A DNA stretch of 64,000 bases from Leifsonia aquatica (GCF_014190775.1 NZ_JACHVP010000001.1:992001-1056000); one strand, 5' to 3'; shown: positions 45,206-56,140, counted from the first letter of the stretch. Made by a program: numbers and translations. Notes: generated from the sequence alone by a model not told the origin.

Positions 45206-45652
45206 TCAGGGGACGAGATCGTAGGTCACCCACTTCGTCTTCTGCGCCACGGCGTCGTACAGACGACGCGCGGTCTCGTTGTCCTTCGCGGTGATCCAGC
45301 GGACCACCGAGAGGCCCCGTTCGCGGGCAGAATCGCGGAGGAACTCGAGCAGCTGCCTGCCCGCTCCCTCTCCGCGCGCATCCGGCGACACGAACAGGTC
45401 GTCGAGGTAGAGGCCCTTGCTCCCGTCGAGCGGCCGGACGAACTCGCGGACATGCGCGACGCCCACCGGGTTGCCCTCGTCGTCGATCGCGAAGTACGCC
45501 TCCAGCTCGTTGCCGGAGTCGGTGATCCAGCTCCACACCAGGAGCGCCTTCTCGTCGGTCACGGGGTTCTCGTAGAACTCCCCGTAGCCCGCGTAGAGGT
45601 CGAGCCAGGTGAAGAACTCGTTGTCCTCCACCTTGCGGACGGTCGCCGTCAT
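45206..45652 (-). CDS. GNAT-family N-acetyltransferase (copy 1)
   Basis: A 148-residue acetyltransferase with motif A SPDARGEGAGRQLLEFL, the preceding strand GLYLDDLFV and motif B WITAKDNETARRLYDAVAQ. Its start overlaps the valS stop by 4 nt, so it is translated from the valS message. The substrate is not known; position behind valS could mean an amino acid or a tRNA-related target, but acetyltransferases are often placed by chance. Confidence 0.9.
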   Translation of the reverse strand: MTATVRKVEDNEFFTWLDLYAGYGEFYENPVTDEKALLVWSWITDSGNELEAYFAIDDEGNPVGVAHVREFVRPLDGSKGLYLDDLFVSPDARGEGAGRQLLEFLRDSARERGLSVVRWITAKDNETARRLYDAVAQKTKWVTYDLVP

Positions 45653-48258
45653 CGTTTCTCCTCGCTCGGGGCCTGAGAAAGCAGAATATCGGTCACAGCC
45701 AGCTCATCGGCGGCTGCGAAACGCAGTTCGGCGATTCTGCCGACGGACCGCAGGTCGCCGGCGGCGGACTCGATCGCGGCGATCTCGGCCGCGGGGCCGG
45801 CGATCACGGCCGAATCCACGGCGGTGCGCTGGGAGGCCTTCGCGGCCGTCTTGGCGCCGCGGATGCCCGTCAGGGCGCGTCCGACGATGGCGAGCACGGG
45901 GCGCTGGTCGGCGGTCTGCGGGGCGACCTCGTCAGCCGTCGGCCAGGGTGCGACGTGCACCGAGCCCTCGGCGGACCAGCTCCACGCCTCCTCCGCCGCG
46001 AACGGCAGCACGGGGGCGAGCAGGCGCAGGAAGGCCGAGAGGGCCACGCGGAGGGCGACGACGGCCGAGACCTGCTCGGCGTTCGCCTCGCCGTACGCGC
46101 GCTCCTTCACGAGCTCGAGGTAGTCGTCGCAGAACGTCCAGAAGAACGTCTCGACGATCTCGAGGGCGCGGGCGTGGTCGTACGCGTCGAGGGCGGCGGT
46201 CGCGTCGCCGATCACGTCGGAGAGGTTCTGCAGCATCCCGACGTCGAGCGGGCTCGTGACCTGCCCGAGATCGAGGGAGGCGGGCGCCTCGAAGCCGAGG
46301 ATGAACTTCGCCGCGTTGAGCAGCTTGATGGCCAGACGGCGGCCGATCTTGATCTGCGTCGGGTTCTGCGGGTCGAACGCCGCGTCGGTGCCGAGGCGCG
46401 AGGAGGCCGCCCAGTAGCGCACGGCGTCCGAGCCGTGGCGCTCCAGGATGTCGGCGGGGGTGACGACGTTGCCCTTCGACTTCGACATCTTCTTGCGGTC
46501 GGGGTCGACGATGAAGCCGGAGATGGCGGCGTTGCGCCACGGCACGACGTCGTTCTCGAGCTGCGAGCGCAGGAGGGTCGAGAAGAGCCAGGTGCGGATG
46601 ATGTCCTGGCCCTGGGGGCGCAGGTCGAACGGGTAGACCGCGTCGAACAGGTCGCCGTCGCGCTCCCAGCCGCCCGCGAGCTGCGGGGTGAGGGAGGAGG
46701 TCATCCAGGTGTCCATCACGTCGAGCTCGCCGACGAAGCCGCCGGCCTGGCCGCGCTGCGCCTCGTCGTAGCCGGGGGCCGGGTCGGACGACGGGTCGAC
46801 CGGGAGCTGCTCCTCGGTCGGCAGGATGGGCTGGTCGTGCACGGGGTTGCCGTCGGCGTCGAGCGGGTACCAGACGGGGATCGGCACGCCGAAGAAGCGC
46901 TGGCGCGAGATGAGCCAGTCGCCGGTGAGGCCGTTGACCCAGTTCTCGTAGCGCACGCGCATGAAGTCGGGGTGCCAGTCGATCTCCTGGCCCAGCTCGA
47001 TCAGCCGCTGGCGCAGATGCTCGTCGCGGGCGCCGTTCTTGACGTACCACTGGCGGGTGGAGACGATCTCGAGCGGCTTGTCGCCCTTCTCGAAGAACTT
47101 GACCGGGTGCTGGATGGGCTTCGGGTCGCCGATCAGGTCGCCGGAGGCGCGCAGCAGCTCCACCACGGCCTGCTTGGCCGAGAACGTGGTCTTGCCGGCG
47201 AGCTCCGCGTACGCGGCCTTGCCCTCGGCGCTCTCGATGGCCGCGGGCGGCTCGCTGACGATGCGGCCGTCGAAGCCGATGATCGCGCGGTTCGGCAGGT
47301 CGAGCTCCCGCCACCAGGTGACGTCGGTGATGTCGCCGAAGGTGCAGATCATCGCGATGCCGCTGCCCTTGTCGGGCTGCGCGAGGTGGTGGGCGACCAC
47401 GGGCACCTCGACGCCGAAGACCGGCGTGCGGACGGTGGTGCCGAACAGCGGCTGGTAGCGCTCGTCGTCGGGGTGGGCCACGAGAGCGACGCACGCCGGG
47501 AGGAGCTCCGGGCGCGTGGTCTCGATGTAGACGGGGCCGTCTGCGCCGTGGAACGCGACGCGGTGGTAGGCGCTCGGCTGCTCGCGGTCCTCGAGCTCGG
47601 CCTGGGCGACGGCGGTGCGGAAGGTGATGTCCCAGAGGGTCGGCGCCAGGGCCTGGTAGGCCTCCCCGCGCTGGATGTTGCGGAGGAACGCGAGCTGCGA
47701 CGTGCGCAGGGACTCGTGCCCGATGGTGCGGTAGGTCTGAGACCAGTCGACGGAGAGGCCGAGCGAGCGCCAGAGCGCCTCGAACTGCTTCTCGTCCTCG
47801 ACGGTGAGCCGCTCGCACAGCTCGATGAAGTTGCGGCGCGAGATCGGCTTCTGGTCGGCCGCCTTGCTGCTCTTGTTGTCGCCGCCCTCGAACGGCGGGA
47901 CGAAGTCCGCCTCGTAGGGGAGGGTCGGGTCGCAGCGCACGCCGTAGTAGTTCTGGACGCGGCGCTCGGTGGGCAGGCCGTTGTCGTCCCAGCCCATCGG
48001 GTAGAACACGTGCTCGCCGCGCATGCGGTGGTAACGCGCGACGACGTCGGTGTGCGTGTAGCTGAAGACGTGCCCGATGTGCAGCGACCCGGAGGCGGTC
48101 GGCGGCGGGGTGTCGATCGAGTAGACGCACTCCCGTCCAGCGGCCAGCGCGGCGTCGCGGTCGAAGCTGAAGGTGCCCTGCTGCTGCCAGCGGTCGCCCC
48201 ACTTCGCTTCCAGCCCTTCGAGGGCGGGCTTCTCGGGCACGGGGTTCGCGGCGCTCAT
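45649..48258 (-). CDS. valS: Valyl-tRNA synthetase
   Basis: Class I synthetase that charges tRNA-Val. The 869-residue protein has the HIGH box GSLHIGHVFS, the KMSKS box KKMSKSKGNVV, the CP1 editing domain between them, a Rossmann fold, and the C-terminal anticodon-binding region ending in a short coiled-coil-like part. ATG 48258 has GGAGG 5 nt upstream; a longer in-frame start at 48321 lacks a good ribosome site. It is first of the run valS-GNAT-GNAT-88-aa gene. No T-box is seen upstream. Confidence 0.97.
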   Translation of the reverse strand: MSAANPVPEKPALEGLEAKWGDRWQQQGTFSFDRDAALAAGRECVYSIDTPPPTASGSLHIGHVFSYTHTDVVARYHRMRGEHVFYPMGWDDNGLPTERRVQNYYGVRCDPTLPYEADFVPPFEGGDNKSSKAADQKPISRRNFIELCERLTVEDEKQFEALWRSLGLSVDWSQTYRTIGHESLRTSQLAFLRNIQRGEAYQALAPTLWDITFRTAVAQAELEDREQPSAYHRVAFHGADGPVYIETTRPELLPACVALVAHPDDERYQPLFGTTVRTPVFGVEVPVVAHHLAQPDKGSGIAMICTFGDITDVTWWRELDLPNRAIIGFDGRIVSEPPAAIESAEGKAAYAELAGKTTFSAKQAVVELLRASGDLIGDPKPIQHPVKFFEKGDKPLEIVSTRQWYVKNGARDEHLRQRLIELGQEIDWHPDFMRVRYENWVNGLTGDWLISRQRFFGVPIPVWYPLDADGNPVHDQPILPTEEQLPVDPSSDPAPGYDEAQRGQAGGFVGELDVMDTWMTSSLTPQLAGGWERDGDLFDAVYPFDLRPQGQDIIRTWLFSTLLRSQLENDVVPWRNAAISGFIVDPDRKKMSKSKGNVVTPADILERHGSDAVRYWAASSRLGTDAAFDPQNPTQIKIGRRLAIKLLNAAKFILGFEAPASLDLGQVTSPLDVGMLQNLSDVIGDATAALDAYDHARALEIVETFFWTFCDDYLELVKERAYGEANAEQVSAVVALRVALSAFLRLLAPVLPFAAEEAWSWSAEGSVHVAPWPTADEVAPQTADQRPVLAIVGRALTGIRGAKTAAKASQRTAVDSAVIAGPAAEIAAIESAAGDLRSVGRIAELRFAAADELAVTDILLSQAPSEEKR

Positions 48259-48348
48259 GGTCCTCCGGTTCGATATGTGCGGCACCGTGTCATCGGGGTG
48301 CCTGAGTGTGCGACCGTACAAGCGTACCGGAGGACCGCAGCGGGGCGC

Positions 48349-49671
48349 TCAGACCTCGTCGACGATGGGCTTCCGCCGGGCGGCGACGAGAGCGGCGACG
48401 AGGGTGATCGCGCTCATCAGGGCGAGCACGACACCCGGGTGCCACCAGGCGTTGCCGGTCGCCCCGCCGAGCAGGAGGGTGAGGGCCGGCACGAACGCCG
48501 TGAGCAGCGCGGCGAGGCTGTAGGCGACCGACAGGCCGCTGTAGCGCACCGCGCTCGGGAACAGGTCGGACATCAGGCCGCCGAGGCCCGCCCACGAGAG
48601 CGTGGGCAGGATCCCGCCGATGATCATGCTGCCGACGAGGATCGGGAAGGTCGCGTACTGCAGCAGGAAGTACATCGGGAAGGCGATGATCAGCGTCCCG
48701 ATCGCGCCGATCATCACGACGCGCGCCGAGCCGATCCGCGTCGCCCAGACCCCGAAGAGCGGGATGGTGACCAGTTGCAGGAGGCCGCCGATGGTCGTGG
48801 CGACCAGGAGGTCCTGGAAGCTGAAGTGCAGCGTGGCGGTGCCGTAGTCGACCATGTAGGTGTTCATCAGGGAGTAGGAGCCGATGCCGAGCACGGCCGC
48901 GCCGATCGCGATGACGAAGCCGGAGGGCGCCTTGCGGAACACGTCGAGCACGGGGAAGCGGTCGCGCGTGCCCGTCTCGAGCAGCTGCTTGAAGACCGGG
49001 GTCTCGTCGATCGACCAGCGCAGGTAGAGCGAGACGAGCAGCAGCGGGATGGCCGTCAGGAACGGCAGGCGCCATCCCCAGGCCGCGATCTGGTCGGCAG
49101 GGATCAGCGCGGTCATCGCGATGAAGACGACGGCGCTCAGGATGGAGCCGACCGGCGAGCCGAGCTGGGGGAGCGCGGCGTAGAAGCCGCGGCGCTTCGG
49201 GTTCGCGTACTCGGTCGCGAGCAGGATGGAGCCGCCCCACTCGCCGCCGAGCGACAGCCCCTGCACCAGGCGCAGGACGACCAGGGCGATGGCGCCGAAC
49301 CAGCCGGCCTGCGCGTAGGTGGGCAGCACCCCGACGAGGCCGGTGCCGACGCCCATCATGGCGATCGTGATGAGCAGCGTGGGTCGCCGGCCGATGCGGT
49401 CGCCCAGGTGGCCGAAGACGATCGCGCCGATCGGGCGGATGACGAACCCGGCCGCGATGGTGAGGAACCCGGCGAGGACGCCGCCGAACGGGCCGAGCGG
49501 CTCGAAGAACAGGGGGCCCACGAAGAACGCGCTGAAGTACGCGAACAGGTAGAAGTCGTACGACTCGAGCGAGGTGCCGACGAACGAGGCGATCGTGACG
49601 CGACGCGCGGTGCCGGGCGTGATGCCGGGGCGGTCGGTCTCGCTGCGCACGGCGGTGGGGGTGGTAGTCAC
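48349..49671 (-). CDS. MHS-family MFS transporter (metabolite:proton symporter)
   Basis: A 440-residue membrane protein with 12 predicted helices. [20 protein letters not shown] in helix 1, the motif A loop [11 protein letters not shown] and [14 protein letters not shown] are signatures of the ProP/ShiA/KgtP metabolite:H+ symporter branch (part shown). It therefore probably imports a carboxylate, osmolyte or shikimate-like compound. GTG 49671 is preferred: AAGGA lies 5 nt upstream. It is divergent from a TetR gene across 65 bp with a perfect palindrome between them. Confidence 0.9.
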   Translation of the reverse strand: MTTTPTAVRSETDRPGITPGTARRVTIASFVGTSLESYDFYLFAYFSAFFVGPLFFEPLGPFGGVLAGFLTIAAGFVIRPIGAIVFGHLGDRIGRRPTLLITIAMMGVGTGLVGVLPTYAQAGWFGAIALVVLRLVQGLSLGGEWGGSILLATEYANPKRRGFYAALPQLGSPVGSILSAVVFIAMTALIPADQIAAWGWRLPFLTAIPLLLVSLYLRWSIDETPVFKQLLETGTRDRFPVLDVFRKAPSGFVIAIGAAVLGIGSYSLMNTYMVDYGTATLHFSFQDLLVATTIGGLLQLVTIPLFGVWATRIGSARVVMIGAIGTLIIAFPMYFLLQYATFPILVGSMIIGGILPTLSWAGLGGLMSDLFPSAVRYSGLSVAYSLAALLTAFVPALTLLLGGATGNAWWHPGVVLALMSAITLVAALVAARRKPIVDEV

Positions 49672-49696
49672 GGGTGTCCTTCGATTCGTTAATATG

Positions 49697-49709
49697 TGGA
49701 CCGGGTCCA
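49697..49709. promoter_or_regulatory. TetR operator palindrome
   Basis: TGGACC-G-GGTCCA is a perfect 6-1-6 inverted repeat centred between the divergent MHS and TetR starts. Its place and symmetry fit a TetR dimer site that shuts off both genes. A TAATAT at 49690 may be a -10 for the TetR gene. Confidence 0.72.
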
Positions 49710-49736
49710 ATAATAGGCATTCGAGAGGAACACCCG

Positions 49737-50351
49737 ATGACGTCACCGCATTCCGGCTCCGGCCGCCCCCGTGCCTCGTCGCGGCGGATGCTGGCGGAGG
49801 CCGCGGGCGAGCTCTTCCTCGAGCAGACCTATGCCCGCACCACCATCGACGACATCGCGCGGCGCGCGGGCGTGAGTCGCGCCACCTTCTTCAATTACTT
49901 CCCGGCCAAGAGCGACCTGCTCTGGCTGGAGGTGGACGAGTCGCTCGACCGGTTCGCCGCGACGCTGACGGCGGCGGACGCCTCCCTCGCTCCGATGGAT
50001 GCGGTGCTCGACGCCGTCGTCCGTCTCGCCGAGGCGTTCGGCCCGGACCGCCTGCCGCTCGCGGTCACCCAGGTGGAGCTGATGGGCACGGACGCGGAGC
50101 TGCAGGCCTCCGGCCTCCCGCGCTTCCTCGAACTGGTGCGCGTGGTGGCGGCGGCCATCGGCACCCGGATCGGCGAGGACCCGGACGCCCTGGTGCCCCG
50201 TTCGGCGGCGACCGCGGTCGTGGGAGCCGCGGTCGCCGCCGCCACCGTGTGGGCGCGTGCCGGCGTCCGCCGCGGCCCGCTCGCGCCGCTCGTGCGAGCT
50301 GCCGTCGAGCCGGTCTGCCGGGGCTACGCGAGTGCTCTCGTAACCGGGTAG
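49737..50351 (+). CDS. TetR-family transcriptional regulator
   Basis: A 204-residue regulator. The N-terminal helix-turn-helix reads [21 protein letters not shown] at about 36-56 (part), a clear TetR signature; the C-terminal ligand-binding region is helical and Ala-rich. ATG 49737 has GAGGAA 7 nt upstream. It is divergent from the MHS transporter gene, with a palindromic operator between. The stop lies right at the start of the ileS leader, so its transcript may run into the T-box region. Confidence 0.92.
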   Translation: MTSPHSGSGRPRASSRRMLAEAAGELFLEQTYARTTIDDIARRAGVSRATFFNYFPAKSDLLWLEVDESLDRFAATLTAADASLAPMDAVLDAVVRLAEAFGPDRLPLAVTQVELMGTDAELQASGLPRFLELVRVVAAAIGTRIGEDPDALVPRSAATAVVGAAVAAATVWARAGVRRGPLAPLVRAAVEPVCRGYASALVTG

Positions 50352-50575
50352 AATCGACGGCAACGACTACGACCCGGCCATCACCGGCGAGTCTTCGGAA
50401 GAACCGCGTCGCTCCGGCGGCGCTCAGTAGAACCGAACGGTGCCGGCCCGTCACAGCCGAAGAAGGAGAGGCCGCATCCGGCGACGCCGGTGGATGGGGC
50501 AAGCGGGGTGGTACCGCGACGGGCGCGCGAGCGTCCGGCGTCCTCGTGCAGACCAGCGAACCTGCCAGGAGTGAG
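50352..50575 (+). promoter_or_regulatory. Ile-specific translational T-box leader of ileS
   Basis: The 224-nt leader has the conserved T-box TGGTACCGCG at 50509-50518. A short stem I (GACT/AGTC and CCGG/CCGG, 50366-50393) presents the specifier ATC at 50380-50382 in an internal loop. The ribosome site AGGAG lies just before the ATG, with no terminator U run, so control acts on translation: uncharged tRNA-Ile binding should free the site. This is the ultrashort stem I class known from actinobacterial ileS genes such as Nocardia. Confidence 0.88.
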
Positions 50576-53500
50576 ATGCCGTACCCCAAGTCCGCACCGG
50601 ACGCAGCCGAGCCCGAGCGCTCGGAGACCCCGAGCCGCGCCGAGGTGGCCGCCAGCCCGGTCTTCCCTGAGATCGAGACCGGCATCCTCGCGTTCTGGAA
50701 GAAGGACGACACCTTCCGCGCCTCCGTCGCGAACCGCGAGGGTGCGCCCGAGTGGGTGTTCTACGACGGGCCGCCGTTCGCCAACGGCCTCCCGCACTAC
50801 GGGCACCTGCTGACCGGCTACGCCAAGGACGTCTTCCCGCGCTTCCAGACCATGCGCGGCAAGCAGGTGCACCGCCGCTTCGGCTGGGACACCCACGGCC
50901 TCCCGGCGGAGCTCGAGGCGGAGCGGCAGCTCGGACTGACCGACAAGAGCCAGATCGAGGAGATGGGCATCGCCGCCTTCAACCAGGCGGCCAAGGACTC
51001 GGTGCTGCGCTACACGGCGGAGTGGCAGGAGTACGTCACCCGCCAGGCGCGCTGGGTCGACTTCGACAACGACTACAAGACGCTCGACGTCACCTACATG
51101 GAGTCGGTGATCTGGGCGTTCAAGCAGCTGCACGAGAAGGGCCTCGCCTACGAGGGCTACCGCGTGCTGCCCTACTGCTGGCGCGACCAGACGCCGCTGT
51201 CGAACCACGAGCTGCGCATGGACGACGACGTGTACAAGATGCGTCAGGACCAGACGGTCACGGTCACCTTCCCGCTGGTCGGGTCGAAGGCCGAGGCGCT
51301 CGGGCTGACCGGCGTGCGCGCCCTCGCCTGGACGACCACGCCCTGGACCCTCCCGACCAACCTCGCCCTCGCCGTCGGACCCGCGATCACCTATGCGGTC
51401 GTGCCCGCCGGCCCGAACGGCGCCGCGGACACGCACGGCGGCTCCGAGGACGACGTGCTGAGCGGCGAGTACCTCATCGCCGTCGACCTGCTGGGCAACT
51501 ACGCGAAGGACCTCGGCTACGAGTCCGCCGCGGACGCGCAGGCCGCCGTCTCGCGCACCGTCCTCGGCAGCGAGCTGGAGGACGTGCACTACGACCGCCT
51601 CTGGGACTACTACGCGGACGCCGAGACCTACGGGACGCAGAACGCGTGGCGCATCCTCGTCGACGACTACGTCACCACCGAGGACGGCACCGGCATCGTG
51701 CACCAGGCGCCCGCCTACGGTGAGGACGACCAGCGCGTCACCGAGGCCGCCGGCATCCCGATGATCATCTCCGTCGACGACGGCGCGCGCTTCCTGCCCG
51801 CCGTCAGCGACGTCGCCGGGCTGCAGGTGTTCGACGCCAACAAGCCGCTGACGAAGCTCCTGAAGGACCAGGGCCGCCTGCTCCGCCAGGCGAGCTACGA
51901 GCACTCGTACCCGCACTGCTGGCGCTGCCGCAACCCGCTGATCTACAAGGCGGTCTCCAGCTGGTTCGTCCGCGTCACGGAGTTCCGGGACCGGATGGGC
52001 GAGCTCAACCAGCAGATCAACTGGGTGCCCGAGAACGTCAAGGACGGCCAGTTCGGCAAGTGGGTCGCGGGCGCCCGCGACTGGTCGATCTCCCGCAACC
52101 GGTACTTCGGCTCGCCGATCCCGGTGTGGAAGAGCGACGACCCGGCGTACCCGCGCACCGACGTGTACGGCTCCCTCGAGGAGCTGGAGCGCGATTTCGG
52201 CCGCCTTCCGCAGAACGCGGCGGGGGAGCCCGACCTCCACCGCCCCTTCATCGACGACCTCACCCGCCCGAACCCGGACGACCCGACCGGGCGGTCGACC
52301 ATGCGCCGCATCCCGGACGTGCTCGATGTCTGGTTCGACTCGGGGTCGATGCCGTTCGCCCAGGTGCACTACCCGTTCGAGAACCAGGACTGGTTCGACA
52401 CCCACAGCCCGGCGGACTTCATCGTCGAGTACATCGGCCAGACGCGCGGCTGGTTCTACCTGCTGCACACGCTGTCGACCGCGCTGTTCGACCGTCAGGC
52501 CTTCTCGAACGTGATCAGCCACGGCATCGTGCTGGGCAGCGACGGGCAGAAGATGTCGAAGTCGCTGCGCAATTACCCGGACGTCAACGAGGTCTTCGAC
52601 CGCGACGGCTCCGACGCGATGCGCTGGTTCCTGATGGCGAGCCCGGTGCTGCGCGGCGGCAACCTGGTCGTCACCGAGGAGGGCATCCGCGAGGGCGTCC
52701 GCCAGGTGCTGCTGCCGCTGTGGAGTACGTGGTACTTCTTCTCGCTCTACGCCAACGCCACGGGCTACGAGGCGAAGCGCTCCACGGCTTCCACGGACGT
52801 GCTCGACCGGTACCTCCTCGCGAAGACCCGCGACCTGGTGGAGGCCGTGACGGCCGACCTGGAGGGCCTCGACTCGACGCTGGCCGCAGCCAAGCTGCGC
52901 GACTTCGCCGACGTGCTCACCAACTGGTACGTGCGCCGGTCGCGCGACCGGTTCTGGACGGGCGTGGCGGAGGACGGCAGCGGCAGCGAGGCGTTCGACA
53001 CCCTGTACACCGTGCTCGAGACGCTCACCCGCGTCGCGGCGCCGCTCCTTCCGCTCGTCACGGAGCAGATCTGGAAGGGTCTGACCGGCGGCCGCAGCGT
53101 CCACCTGACCGATTGGCCGGAGGCCGCCGAGTTCCCCGCCGACGACGCGCTCGTCGACGCGATGGACCGCATCCGCGCGATCAGCTCGACCACGCTCTCG
53201 CTGCGCAAGCAGGCGGGGCTGCGCGTGCGGCTGCCGTTGGCGACGCTCACCGTGGTCGCCGAGAACGCGGACGCGCTGCGGCCGTTCGAGGCGATCCTGC
53301 GCGACGAGCTCAACGTGAAGTCCGTGGAGTTCGTCGAGCTCCACGACGACAGTGCGTCCGCCTATGGCATCACCAGCAAGCTGACCGTGAACGCGCGTGC
53401 CGCGGGCCCGCGCCTCGGCAAGCAGGTGCAGCAGGTCATCGGCGCCGCCCGCGCCGGCGACTGGAGCGAGCACGACGGCGTCGTGACCGTCGGCGGCATC

Positions 53501-53914
53501 GAGCTGGTCGAGGGCGAGTACGAGCTGGTGCTCGAGACCGCGCAGGCCGACGAGGAGTCGTCCAGTGCCCTCGCGCTGCTGGCGGGCGGCGGCTTCGTGC
53601 TGCTCGACACCCGCACCACGCCGGAACTGGAGGCCGAGGGCCTGGCGCGCGACGTCATCCGCGCCGTGCAGGACACCCGCAAGGCGGCCGGGCTCGACGT
53701 GAGCGACCGCATCCGCCTCGCCCTCACATTCGAGCACGAGGACGACGCCCGCGCGCTCGACCTCGCCGCGGACGTCGACATCGCCACCGAGACCCTCGCG
53801 CTCGAGCTGGTCGTCGGCGCGGCCGCATCCGGATACGAGAAGGCCTTCACGGCCGGCCAGTTCGCGAACGCGGGCGGGTTCACCGTCGGCGTGACCAAGA
53901 TGGAGGAGTCGTGA
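50576..53914 (+). CDS. ileS: Isoleucyl-tRNA synthetase
   Basis: Charges tRNA-Ile. The 1112-residue, eukaryote-like (type II) synthetase has the HIGH box as PHYGHLLTG at about 75-83, the KMSKS box QKMSKSLRN at about 654, an editing domain between them and a C-terminal anticodon-binding region. ATG 50576 is the correct start because the T-box leader runs up to it and [17 protein letters not shown] precedes the conserved [18 protein letters not shown]. The stop overlaps the folC GTG by 4 nt. Type II enzymes are typically less sensitive to mupirocin. Confidence 0.97.
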   Translation: MPYPKSAPDAAEPERSETPSRAEVAASPVFPEIETGILAFWKKDDTFRASVANREGAPEWVFYDGPPFANGLPHYGHLLTGYAKDVFPRFQTMRGKQVHRRFGWDTHGLPAELEAERQLGLTDKSQIEEMGIAAFNQAAKDSVLRYTAEWQEYVTRQARWVDFDNDYKTLDVTYMESVIWAFKQLHEKGLAYEGYRVLPYCWRDQTPLSNHELRMDDDVYKMRQDQTVTVTFPLVGSKAEALGLTGVRALAWTTTPWTLPTNLALAVGPAITYAVVPAGPNGAADTHGGSEDDVLSGEYLIAVDLLGNYAKDLGYESAADAQAAVSRTVLGSELEDVHYDRLWDYYADAETYGTQNAWRILVDDYVTTEDGTGIVHQAPAYGEDDQRVTEAAGIPMIISVDDGARFLPAVSDVAGLQVFDANKPLTKLLKDQGRLLRQASYEHSYPHCWRCRNPLIYKAVSSWFVRVTEFRDRMGELNQQINWVPENVKDGQFGKWVAGARDWSISRNRYFGSPIPVWKSDDPAYPRTDVYGSLEELERDFGRLPQNAAGEPDLHRPFIDDLTRPNPDDPTGRSTMRRIPDVLDVWFDSGSMPFAQVHYPFENQDWFDTHSPADFIVEYIGQTRGWFYLLHTLSTALFDRQAFSNVISHGIVLGSDGQKMSKSLRNYPDVNEVFDRDGSDAMRWFLMASPVLRGGNLVVTEEGIREGVRQVLLPLWSTWYFFSLYANATGYEAKRSTASTDVLDRYLLAKTRDLVEAVTADLEGLDSTLAAAKLRDFADVLTNWYVRRSRDRFWTGVAEDGSGSEAFDTLYTVLETLTRVAAPLLPLVTEQIWKGLTGGRSVHLTDWPEAAEFPADDALVDAMDRIRAISSTTLSLRKQAGLRVRLPLATLTVVAENADALRPFEAILRDELNVKSVEFVELHDDSASAYGITSKLTVNARAAGPRLGKQVQQVIGAARAGDWSEHDGVVTVGGIELVEGEYELVLETAQADEESSSALALLAGGGFVLLDTRTTPELEAEGLARDVIRAVQDTRKAAGLDVSDRIRLALTFEHEDDARALDLAADVDIATETLALELVVGAAASGYEKAFTAGQFANAGGFTVGVTKMEES

Positions 53915-55287
53915 GCGACGCCATTCCCGAAGACGACTGGCGCGACCAGGCGGAGGCCGTCTACCAGGCGCTCCTCGCCCGCGTGGGCGAAGGCGCTCCC
54001 GAGCGCCGCCTCGATGCGACGCGCCGCGCCGTCGAGCTGCTGGGCGACCCGCAGCGCGCGTACCCGATCGTGCACATCACGGGCACGAACGGCAAGACGT
54101 CGACGAGTCGCATCATCGAGAGCCTGCTGCGCGCCTACGGGTTGCGCACGGGCCTGCTGACCAGCCCGCACCTCGTGCGGTTCAACGAGCGCATCGTGAT
54201 CGACGGGCACCCGATCTCGGACGAGGAGCTCGTCCGCAACTGGGACGATGTGCGCCCCTACCTGGAGATCGTCGACGCCGAGCTGGAAGAGGCGGGCAAG
54301 CCGCCGCTCACCTTCTTCGAGGCGCTGACGGCCCTGGCCTACGCGGTCTTCGCCGACTCGCCCGTCGACGTCGCCGTGATCGAGGTCGGCATGGGCGGAG
54401 AGTGGGACTCGACGAACGTCGGCGACGGCCAGGTGGCCGTGTTCACGCCGATCTCGCTCGACCACACGAAGGCTCTCGGCGACACGGTCGAGGAGATCGC
54501 GCGGACCAAGTCCGGCATCATCAAGCCGTCCGCCGACGTCGTGACCTCGGCGCAGGTCCCGGAGGCGCTCGACGTGCTGCGGGAGGCCGCGGCGCTCACC
54601 GAGTCGAGCCTGGCTCTGCAGCCGCGCGACTTCGACGTCGCCGAGACGAAGGTCGCCGTCGGCGGCCAGCTCGTGACCGTCCGCGGTCGCGCGGCGACCT
54701 ACGAGGACGTCTTCCTGCCGCTCTACGGCGACCACCAGGCCCAGAACGCCGCCGTGGCGGTCGCCGCGGTCGAGACGTTCCTCGGTCGCGGTTCGCAGCC
54801 GCTGAACGCCGACCTCGTGGAGGAGGGCTTCGCCACCGCCACGTCGCCCGGCCGTCTGCAGCTGATCGGGATCGAGCCGACCATCCTCGTCGACGCCGCG
54901 CACAATCCGGCAGGCGCGGCGACGCTCGCCGACGCCCTGCGCCGCTACTTCGACTTCGACGAGCTCACCTTCGTGCTCGGCGCCCTCGCCGACAAGGACA
55001 CGCGCGGCGTCGTGCGTGCCCTCGCGCCGGTGGCCACGCAGTTCTTCGTCACGCAGCCCGCCAGCGAGCGCGCACTGGACGCCGAGGAGCTCGGCGACAT
55101 CGTGCGCGACGAGGTCGGCGATGAGGCGACGATCGTGTACAGCGACGCCCTCGACGCCCTGGAGTCGGCGCGCGAGTGGGCGGGGGAGGCCGGCCGTCGC
55201 GCGGTCGTCGTCACCGGCTCCATCGTGCTCGTCGGCGCCGCGATGGCCTACGCCGAGGAGCAGGAGTGGAAGGGGTCCGGCGCGTGA
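53911..55287 (+). CDS. folC: Folylpolyglutamate/dihydrofolate synthase
   Basis: Adds glutamate to dihydropteroate and folates. The 458 residues include the ATP P-loop [12 protein letters not shown] at about 57-68, the [11 protein letters not shown] segment (Mur-ligase-like family motif), [22 protein letters not shown] and the C-terminal [13 protein letters not shown] 53911 overlaps the ileS stop by 4 nt, and the gene overlaps the next by 4 nt (GTGA), giving tight translational coupling with ileS. Confidence 0.95.
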   Translation: MSDAIPEDDWRDQAEAVYQALLARVGEGAPERRLDATRRAVELLGDPQRAYPIVHITGTNGKTSTSRIIESLLRAYGLRTGLLTSPHLVRFNERIVIDGHPISDEELVRNWDDVRPYLEIVDAELEEAGKPPLTFFEALTALAYAVFADSPVDVAVIEVGMGGEWDSTNVGDGQVAVFTPISLDHTKALGDTVEEIARTKSGIIKPSADVVTSAQVPEALDVLREAAALTESSLALQPRDFDVAETKVAVGGQLVTVRGRAATYEDVFLPLYGDHQAQNAAVAVAAVETFLGRGSQPLNADLVEEGFATATSPGRLQLIGIEPTILVDAAHNPAGAATLADALRRYFDFDELTFVLGALADKDTRGVVRALAPVATQFFVTQPASERALDAEELGDIVRDEVGDEATIVYSDALDALESAREWAGEAGRRAVVVTGSIVLVGAAMAYAEEQEWKGSGA

Positions 55288-55721
55288 GCGACGCCCCCGG
55301 CACGCCCGACACCCCCGGCACGCCCGACGAGGCCCCGGCTTCCGCGCCGCGAGCCCGCCGCCAGCGGAGCCTGCGCGAGAGCCTCGGCTCGATCCTCCTC
55401 GCCTTCGAGCTCGTGATCGTCTTCCTCGGCGCCCTCGTGCTCTTCGGGCTCGGCGCGCTGCCGCCCGCCATCGCGCTCGGCGGGGGAGCGGCCGTCATCG
55501 TGCTCATGATCCTCGCCGTCGGCACGCTCCGCTGGCCGGTCGGCGTCGTCCTCGGCTGGATCGTGCAGCTGACGGTCGTGGCCGCCGGCTTCCTGGTGCC
55601 CGCCTTCTTCATCGTCGGGGCGATCTTCACGGCCATGTGGACCTACTGCATGATCGCCGCCGCCCGCATCGACCGCAACCAACGGGCCGCCGCGGCCCAC
55701 AACGGAACGGAGAACCCATGA
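55284..55721 (+). CDS. DUF4233 membrane protein
   Basis: A 145-residue protein with a Pro/Thr/Ala-rich, disordered N-terminus (repeats of PGTPDTPG), a basic RARRQRSLRESLGS stretch and four predicted helices (about 38-135). The conserved order between folC and ndk is a mark of the DUF4233 family in actinobacteria. Function is unknown; the location beside folC and ndk suggests envelope or nucleotide-related metabolism only by association. The GTG at 55284 overlaps the folC stop, and its own stop overlaps the ndk start. Confidence 0.85.
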   Translation: MSDAPGTPDTPGTPDEAPASAPRARRQRSLRESLGSILLAFELVIVFLGALVLFGLGALPPAIALGGGAAVIVLMILAVGTLRWPVGVVLGWIVQLTVVAAGFLVPAFFIVGAIFTAMWTYCMIAAARIDRNQRAAAAHNGTENP

Positions 55722-56140
55722 CCACCGCCGTCGAAGAGACCCTCGTCCTCGTCAAGCCGGACGGAGTCGCCCGCAGCCTGACGGGTGAGATCGTGCGCCG
55801 CATCGAGGCGAAGGGGTACTCGCTCGTCGACATCCGGATGCTGCAGGCCGACCGCGATCTGCTGGCCAAGCACTACGCCGAGCACGAGGGCAAGCCGTTC
55901 TACGAGCCGCTCGTCGAGTTCATGGAGTCGGGCCCGATCGTCGCGCTGCGCGTCGCGGGCAACCGCGTGATCGAGGGATTCCGCTCGCTCGCCGGAACCA
56001 CCGACCCGACCACGGCCGCGCCCGGCACCATCCGCGGCGACCTCGCCCGCGACTGGGGCCTCAAGGTGCAGCAGAACCTCGTGCACGGCTCCGACTCGCC
56101 CGAGTCGGCGCAGCGCGAGCTCGCGCTCTGGTTCGACTGA
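55718..56140 (+). CDS. ndk: Nucleoside diphosphate kinase
   Basis: Transfers the gamma-phosphate of ATP to NDPs through a phospho-histidine intermediate. The 140 residues hold the catalytic His123 in NLVHGSDSPESA, the nucleotide-site residues TLVLVKPDG and GTIRGDLA. Length and motifs are standard for the tetrameric or hexameric bacterial enzyme. It ends the ileS-folC-DUF4233-ndk operon, followed by a bidirectional terminator. Confidence 0.97.
   Translation: MTTAVEETLVLVKPDGVARSLTGEIVRRIEAKGYSLVDIRMLQADRDLLAKHYAEHEGKPFYEPLVEFMESGPIVALRVAGNRVIEGFRSLAGTTDPTTAAPGTIRGDLARDWGLKVQQNLVHGSDSPESAQRELALWFD

Noticed and set aside
45955-49692. A 1245-codon open frame on the plus strand
   Set aside because: It is antisense to valS and the MHS transporter, with low-complexity Arg/Glu/Gly composition and no domain.
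49574-50575. N-terminal extension of ileS across the TetR gene
   Set aside because: The frame is open, but the T-box leader and a good ribosome site fix the start at 50576.
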